A stretch of DNA of 64,000 bases, taken from assembly GCF_037975245.1 (NCBI RefSeq), contig NC_092583.1:9137764-9201763 (forward strand), read 5' to 3'. The notes under the pieces are model-generated. The model made no database searches, was not told where the DNA came from, and saw nothing but the letters and a program-made list of their open reading frames with translations. The position numbers and the translations under genes were made by a program. Positions within the stretch are counted from its first letter, which is position 1, and each line of letters starts with the position of its first letter. This stretch comes from Apostichopus japonicus. Taxonomy: Eukaryota; Echinodermata; Holothuroidea; Aspidochirotida; Stichopodidae. Positions 35,401 to 42,942 of this stretch are shown piece by piece.

Positions 35401-38400
35401 ACCAATGTTATCATATCTGTTGACCCGCTTGTAGGTGACTTTATTCTTACATTTTCGACGCCATATTTAGATCTCAAAAGTGCCTTTTGATCAAAAATCC
35501 GATCACCTTTTGTGATCACAAAAGCGTTGGCTATAGTGTTGGTTACTTTATGGGTACATGTAGGACCACAATTATTTGGACTATTTGAGCCCAACCTTGC
35601 TTGATAATATTATGTGTATTGTCATATACCCCAAGCAAGGAACCACAGTGCCCTTGGGCTCTTGTTCCATAATTCTTTTACATGTATTTTGCATTGTTTC
35701 TTTGAGTATATATCAAGCATTCTCATCGTTAGTATAATTGATTTTCAATATCCTTTATCCATTAGCATGTCGACATTGATCACCTCTGTGCTGCCAGTAG
35801 AGTCTCGCATCAGTTCAGACTTAAAAGAAACGACGATGGACATACTGTTATGGTTGATGTGAACTTAAAAGTATCACAACATGAAAAAAACCAGACAGCC
35901 CTTATCCTCCAATCAAAGGTGAGTTATATTTGCTGATTGTCTTCCAGCTGTTTTGGTTCTCATATGTTTCTTCATTATGCAATATTAAGTGGCATCTTCT
36001 CTCTTCTGATCATTTCTTTGCTTAGTAATGTTCTGTCTGTTGGAAGTCTTGCAAGTCTTTTCAGGCTAACTGAATAATGTTAGTGCTGTGACTGAATTCT
36101 AGTTATTTGTTAGCATGTTCTCTCATGAATCATTTTCTTTGTAAACTTGATGGTGGATGACAATTGAATTTAATTGAATTATAATAGTCTGTTATTCAAG
36201 TACTATCTTTTTTTTTCATTCGCTCACTGGTGTACCTAAGTTTCTTATTTTGATACCGTTTTCGGAGTCTTTGGTGTTTTGTTAAGAATATTTAACTCAA
36301 AATGCAGTGAAATGCTGGACACAATGTACATATCACAAGTGTTTTATGCTATGCACTGGCCAACAGTTTCTGGAAACTTTGTTCGTGGGTATCTTAGGTG
36401 CCAATTAAATACTCCATAAGTGATAGGTATATGTTGTCATAAACATAATCCGTTTCCTTGGGATTTCACACATTTTGATTGATTATGTGTTGTTCAATGT
36501 CTGTTTCATCCCTATTTTTCTACATTACGTTTCTACTTTAAACCGTATCATCCACAGGGGTGTGATAGATAGTCTGCAATATTGTATGTTAAACATTCAT
36601 TCATTTAACGTTTTTATCGGTCATATATATTGTGTTTTTCTTCAGGTGAAAAACATTCTCTTATCTCCAGAAAGTCAGAAAATTCTTTTCAGAGAACTAC
36701 ATCTAGGTAAGTTTTAAGTGGAATTTTAACGAATGGTTGGATTTAGGTAGTTTTAAAAGTCCTCCCTGACCTGCATCTAAAGTGAAGTTGGCACAAAAAC
36801 TAAACTGAATGCTCATTATCCTAGACATGCACCAGGTAAGCGTGTGTTAGTGGAGATTAAAAAGTAAGCAAACATACAGAACATGGACCAAGGTGAGTGT
36901 CTAACTAGACGTGAAAATGTAATAGCATTTGGTTTTACAAGTAGACACACCTGAGTGTCACTTATAACAACTAAGGTTATTGGGAAACATTTAATCAGAA
37001 ACTACTTTGTAGCTCAAAGCTACTTTTGAAAGTGAAACTGTAAACAAGACTAAAATTTATGCACAAGACGAGGGGTAAAAGTTGAAAAGTTGCAGGAAAG
37101 GTTTGGATAGTATAATTTACCAATTTATTGTGTGCACGCACCAACGTTCTCCATGCAGGTTGCATGCTTCTTGTGGGCCAGTTGTGTACTTACTTGTTTA
37201 TGTTAGTTGTGAACATTGCTCATTGTTCAAACCTGGCACACAAGTAGCCTGTGATTCATGCCCTTTTAGTTATACATGTGAATCTAGTCTTTTCGCTCAT
37301 TTGAATGTAATGTGAATGTTGTTGTTCTCACTTCAGACTTAGACAGATATGAAGAGTTGAGAAGAGAGATTGCAAAGCTTCTGGATAAACAACATTGTGA
37401 ACAGCTAGGCATGTTCTTTGGGCTCACCCCAGCAGAAAAAGAAAAAATTCAGGAAGCAGCAGAATCTGGAGAGATACTGATGAAAATATTGGATGAAAGA
37501 GAGCTTATCATGCCAAATAGAATGATTCGACTGTATGAAGGATTGAAAGCTATTCACTTTAATAAGCTGGCAACACAGGTGCTGAAGTACATTGATACGT
37601 CACAGAAGAAGAATGGAAAGGAAAAGGAAGGAGCGAAAGATGATAAGAAAATAGTATGCGCTTAGTAAAAACTTGTTAAGACATAATACAGCGTGAAAGC
37701 AAAACAAAAGTCACTTTGTATAAAATCAAGATCGTAGAAGGTTAGAAGGCCTAGTACAGACTGTACTTTCTGATATGTAAAGTATCTTTTTTTTCTCTCA
37801 TGTCTGTCTGAAATGTTTCCTTTCACTAATTGTAACAGTTTCTGCTCACCTGAAGTTACATATGTAGAGATCAAATGTACAGGAAATCTGTGTAGAAATT
37901 TACTAAGCCAAATCAAATACAGTAATTAGTTTTCTATCTTCATGACATAATGATAAAATGTGAATTTCATAAACAATTTTTAATATTTCAACATTATTCC
38001 TTCAGGTAAAAGTTCCAGAGAAACAGTTAGTCATGTCAAAAAGGGAACCACAATTGTCAGTAAATTTCAAAATTTTGATAGAAGAGGGATACAAGAGACT
38101 GGATGTCCAAGGAGCCTTGAAATTGTCTCATGGAAAACTGGACTTGGGAAGACGACTGTTGCTGCTTGCTAAGGAAGAGCATGGTAAAGTACCCATATAG
38201 TCAGCTACATGGGTATTCTTATTTATGTCTTCCTGATTCAATTAACCTAAATCTTATATGACAATCTAGAACCCCATTTCATTGCCTTGGCTGCTTCAGT
38301 GTTCATAGAAGAAAAATAATTTTGTTATTTATTTTTGTAGGAATATTACGCACAAAATAGCTGAAAAATATAATATCATCCAGATGCGGTAAATAAACCT

Positions 38401-41400
38401 AATTCTTGTTACCGTTAATGAAAAATCTATTTCCATTCATCACATCAAACATGTCTAATATTTACTGTTCCATATATGTTGATTCTTCATTATTGTATAT
38501 CTGCAAATAGACAATGGAAACAGTTTTGTGTTGAAGAGCCTATTTTCATAGAGTGAACTGAAACAGTATATGCAATTATTTAATGTTTAATGAAAGTGGC
38601 AAAATCCTTTCCTTTCACATGAAATATAATACTTTTCTCCTCCAGAGAGACTACCTTTGTTCCCTGGGTCAAATCTTTATAAAGAACAATACTTTGATCA
38701 GCATGGAGGAGAGGTGGTTATCGCAGGTGTCATTCTGAGTGTATCAGCTGGGGCGCTACACACTGGAAGGATTGTTAGTCTTTGGGTTTCTACTGAACCT
38801 GCCATTAAAGGACCTTTCTCAAACAAGAGTCTAAGGTTGACCCCCTTTGTGAAATTTGGTCCACAAAGCCTTACTTTACACAAGCCTGTCACATTGATTA
38901 TTCCACACTGTGCTCTAACTACAACTAACCAGATGGGTATTGATGTGTACTCTGGCATATTACAAACAGGTATGTGTTTTCTTCTTTTACCGTGTGTTTT
39001 TCTACTCCAGTGAACGTATATATATTGTCACTAAAATTTGGTTTTTCAACAGAAGTATGTATATGAGCTTGTGTGTACCACCTGTTGACTTGTAAACATG
39101 ATATGCCAAAAGTGCATAATGGTGTTATTTGACACTGTGTGTGTGGTTCCATATTAAATGAATACAAATACCCGGCTTTTCTGTAGAGGTCAAAGTCTGA
39201 AACATTTGTGAGCACAATGATTCAAAAAAGGTTGTGTGAACTTCGTTTGTGCTGTTTAGATTCGCTGGGGTATGTAAAACAAATTTAAAATGTGTTGTGC
39301 TGGTCAAATGGTCATTTGTAGTAAATATGTGTCAAAGCCATAAAACCTTCCAAACCTTCATAACTGCTAAAGTAAAGCTGGAATGAAAGTCACACTTGCA
39401 ATGTGAAACCACCTAAGTACACAAACACAATATTGAGAAGAATATTCCAAACTTTTTGGTTCTGTGTAATGTAGAAATCAATATCTCAAAATAGGTGGTT
39501 ATGTCCAAACAAATCATATACATTTCAAAAGAACCCTTTTCGTATTAGTTGTACCTTCTGAAATGTTGCAAATTTGAGGGAGAGATAAACAACATTACTA
39601 AAGAGAAATAGTACCCTTCGAGCTGTTTTAAACTTTAGGGTTTTATCTAGTGACCTTGCATCCAAACATAGCGTTAGAAACATGATATTTTTCTATTTTG
39701 ATGTTCTATATAAGCAGTTCTGCATTTTCTAACCACCAGAACTGCTCCTTTAAAGTCATCTATTGTATAGTTTAGGATCGGTGATCTACCTTTCACCATG
39801 TTATTAAACTTACTAGCAAAATGTTTTTAAAATTTACTTCAGATAAATCTGTCAAATGGAGCTTAGAAAGGAAACACCTCATCTGCTCTATGAATAGCCA
39901 GCACCTTGCAGTTGAAGCTCATAATCCCTGTCTCATTGGTCTTCATGTCCCTTTCATACCCAAGATGAGGAAGCGTGTTTGTATTTTACCGATTGTAAAC
40001 AGAGTTTCTGATTCGGGGGATCAATTGACAATCCATCTTTGGTTTCATAATGATGACACACTGGAACATAAAGTAAGTAGCAGATTTTGTCATCTCAAGT
40101 GGTGTTGCTAAATATCTCATAGATTCCAGTTATCTGCCTTTCTGAATGACACATGGTTCATACACAGATTTATACAGGTTGATTTATTGTTAACCATATT
40201 AGCGATGGAAATGAAATAGTTCTAGATTGATGCACCCTGCAGGCTCAAACCTCTCTGACAGTCAACTTGTGAAGATATAGTTAAGGTAAGGGTCAAGTGA
40301 GATAAGCTGGTAAAGGCAGTCTGTGGTCATTAAGAGTTGAAAATTATAACTACAATTGAATCTTCACTAATTTATTGTTGTAGAACATTTGACACCTGGC
40401 AACAAGTTTTGTAATTACAGACACATTTATAAAACATACCTTGACCAGGTGTCAAAGACTAGACAGCAATGATTTATATTTCAGAACAAAGGCTGTCAGA
40501 CTATTAATGGTCTTTGACAATGCATCATACTAGACACTCCATTATATTATATATTAATAACATCTCCCTTTTTTATCAAACAATGGCAACCCCAAATAGG
40601 GCCATACTGGGGAGCTGGTTTGCTTCCTGGACAACTAAGCAGTGTGTGCATGGATATTAATGTTAATATTTATATAAATAAGAATATAATCTGCAATTGT
40701 TTTATTTTTATATTAATAGAGTCTTATCCATGAAGAAATCTACCAGCAAAAGGGAACCACAATTCATGATCCTGTGTGTGTTGTACTCAAATCTATGACT
40801 TCAACTTTACATGTTAGCACTAACTCCAGCACACCACATTGTAACCCACATCCTAGAAAAGTGGTTAGTTATATTTGTTAAATATACTTATTTATTTGTT
40901 GGCAACATGTAGAGAAAGCAGCTACTTCCTGTTCCACAGGTAATAATTTGCATTTGTTGGAAGAATAGTTATATGTTATGTTGCGTGGTACATATATGGT
41001 GTTAGCATATGTTTGTATACAAATAAACATATTATTTTAAACTTGTCTTCTGTCATTCAAATGATATTCAATAAATGAAAAGGGGTGAGATGGTCCCAAC
41101 TGCAGCTGTCTATTCAGTTGATTTCACTCTGGACTAGTCCTTCATTCCATCTTCATTGAATGTCCATGTATTGGTTTTATAAGTACTTTGTAATGTGTGT
41201 AACTGTTATGGTCTCTTTTTATGATTATATTTTGCTTATATGACTAATCATTATGTTCAAGCTTATAAGAGCTGATTGGAATATGAAGTTAATAGTCTAT
41301 AGTCTTGCCTGAATACTGAAGCCTTGTCAAATTACTTTACAATGCCCATATATTTAAATATGCATAATTTCATTAGTTTACAATGTATTTTTCCACTGGG

Positions 41401-42784
41401 GGACATGAGTACAGTCAAAGTCAAGGACACAGCTATATTTACAAATTACCTTGCATTTTCCAATGTTTACACCGGGATGAAGACAGGCAATTGAAGTTAT
41501 TTCCCTTGCCTAAGGCCATATGGTAACACGCCAGTCGACCAGTACTGGGACCTGCATTCTTTAAATTGCAAGCCTGGTGCCCTAACAACTTGACCAACAT
41601 GTTAAATGCTCTCAAAAGTTTTATAAATGAATAACCATCAGTTGATTTTCTCTCTTAAAGGATGTTGCTATGGAAACCCTATGGTTAAAAAATAGACACA
41701 TGTTAGAATTCCATCTTCAGAATAAAGGGATCAAAGATACTGTCAATCTGGAAATAGAAGCAAGATATGAAATGTCCGAGAAGATTCTTTTCCAGCTTAA
41801 TATTCAGTTGCAGGTAACTTAATATTTGGATTAAATGAACACATAGAAGCAACTGATTACAAGGAACTTAACGTTTTACTTTGGATTTATCTTAACTACT
41901 GAGAGTCCTTTTATATTTACCTTTTATTTATATGTTTTTTTTTTAATTCTCTTGTGTAGTCGTGTTTCTATTTCTATTGAAAACTCTACTTTGTCTGCCT
42001 AAGTTAATGAGCGAAAGAATTTCCATTATGCAGGTTTGAAATAAAATGTTACAATTTTACACAAAAAAAAAACCTTATGACAATCTCTCTTCATATTACA
42101 AATGTAATACATATAAAATATCCTAAACAGTTACTACTAATTAGCATATCTAAACATCATCACTTAAACCACGTTTTGATACACACTGTCAAATGATAGA
42201 GGTGAGATAGTCACAAACTAATTTTCTAGCAGAATCATCAAGCTTTCCTCTTCATTTTGTCTTCACAGATTGACAAATTACTACATATTGACCAAATCAC
42301 CTCTCCATTCCAGCTCGCCCTACCTGAATGTGAGTAATGAATAACGTTATTAACATTTAAAGGCATGTTAATTAATCGAAGACCAGTGTTGATGTTAGCT
42401 TTACAATCATTACACATGAAATGTGTTCACCTAATCCTACTTTGTTGCTATGTCAACTGGTGGACCAATTGTCAGCTATTTGCAATATTTGATGTTAATG
42501 AAAATCAGTTTTTACACCAAAGCAACACACTTAAAGACTGGGTATGTACACTGTATTGAAGTATCACTGCAGTGAAAAATAAAAATTAATGAAATACAAC
42601 CACGTCTTTCAAAAAAAAATAAAAAAATCTGGAGATAAATCATATTTTATATTTAGTATTATTAAAAACTCTGAGCTTTTAAGGTTTATTTTGCCCGTGT
42701 GTGTAAGAAACACATCACTGTTGTCCAACAATTCTGAATATTGTTTGCATGAAAAAGGTTCTGCTGGATTTATTGTATGTAGAG

Positions 42785-42839
<55 letters not shown>

Positions 42840-42844
42840 TATAT

Positions 42845-42942
<98 letters not shown>

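Larger units (their letters stand above)
25401..35765 (+). other. Intron 10, 10.4 kb, loaded with transposable elements
   Basis: The intron contains a G-rich TE remnant (about 26080-26160), an AGGTCA composite repeat (26.4-27.7 kb, resuming at 35.0 kb), a nested insertion (27715-35034) and the DIRS element within it. Exons 10 and 11 are both phase 0, so splicing across the intron keeps the frame. Confidence 0.7.
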
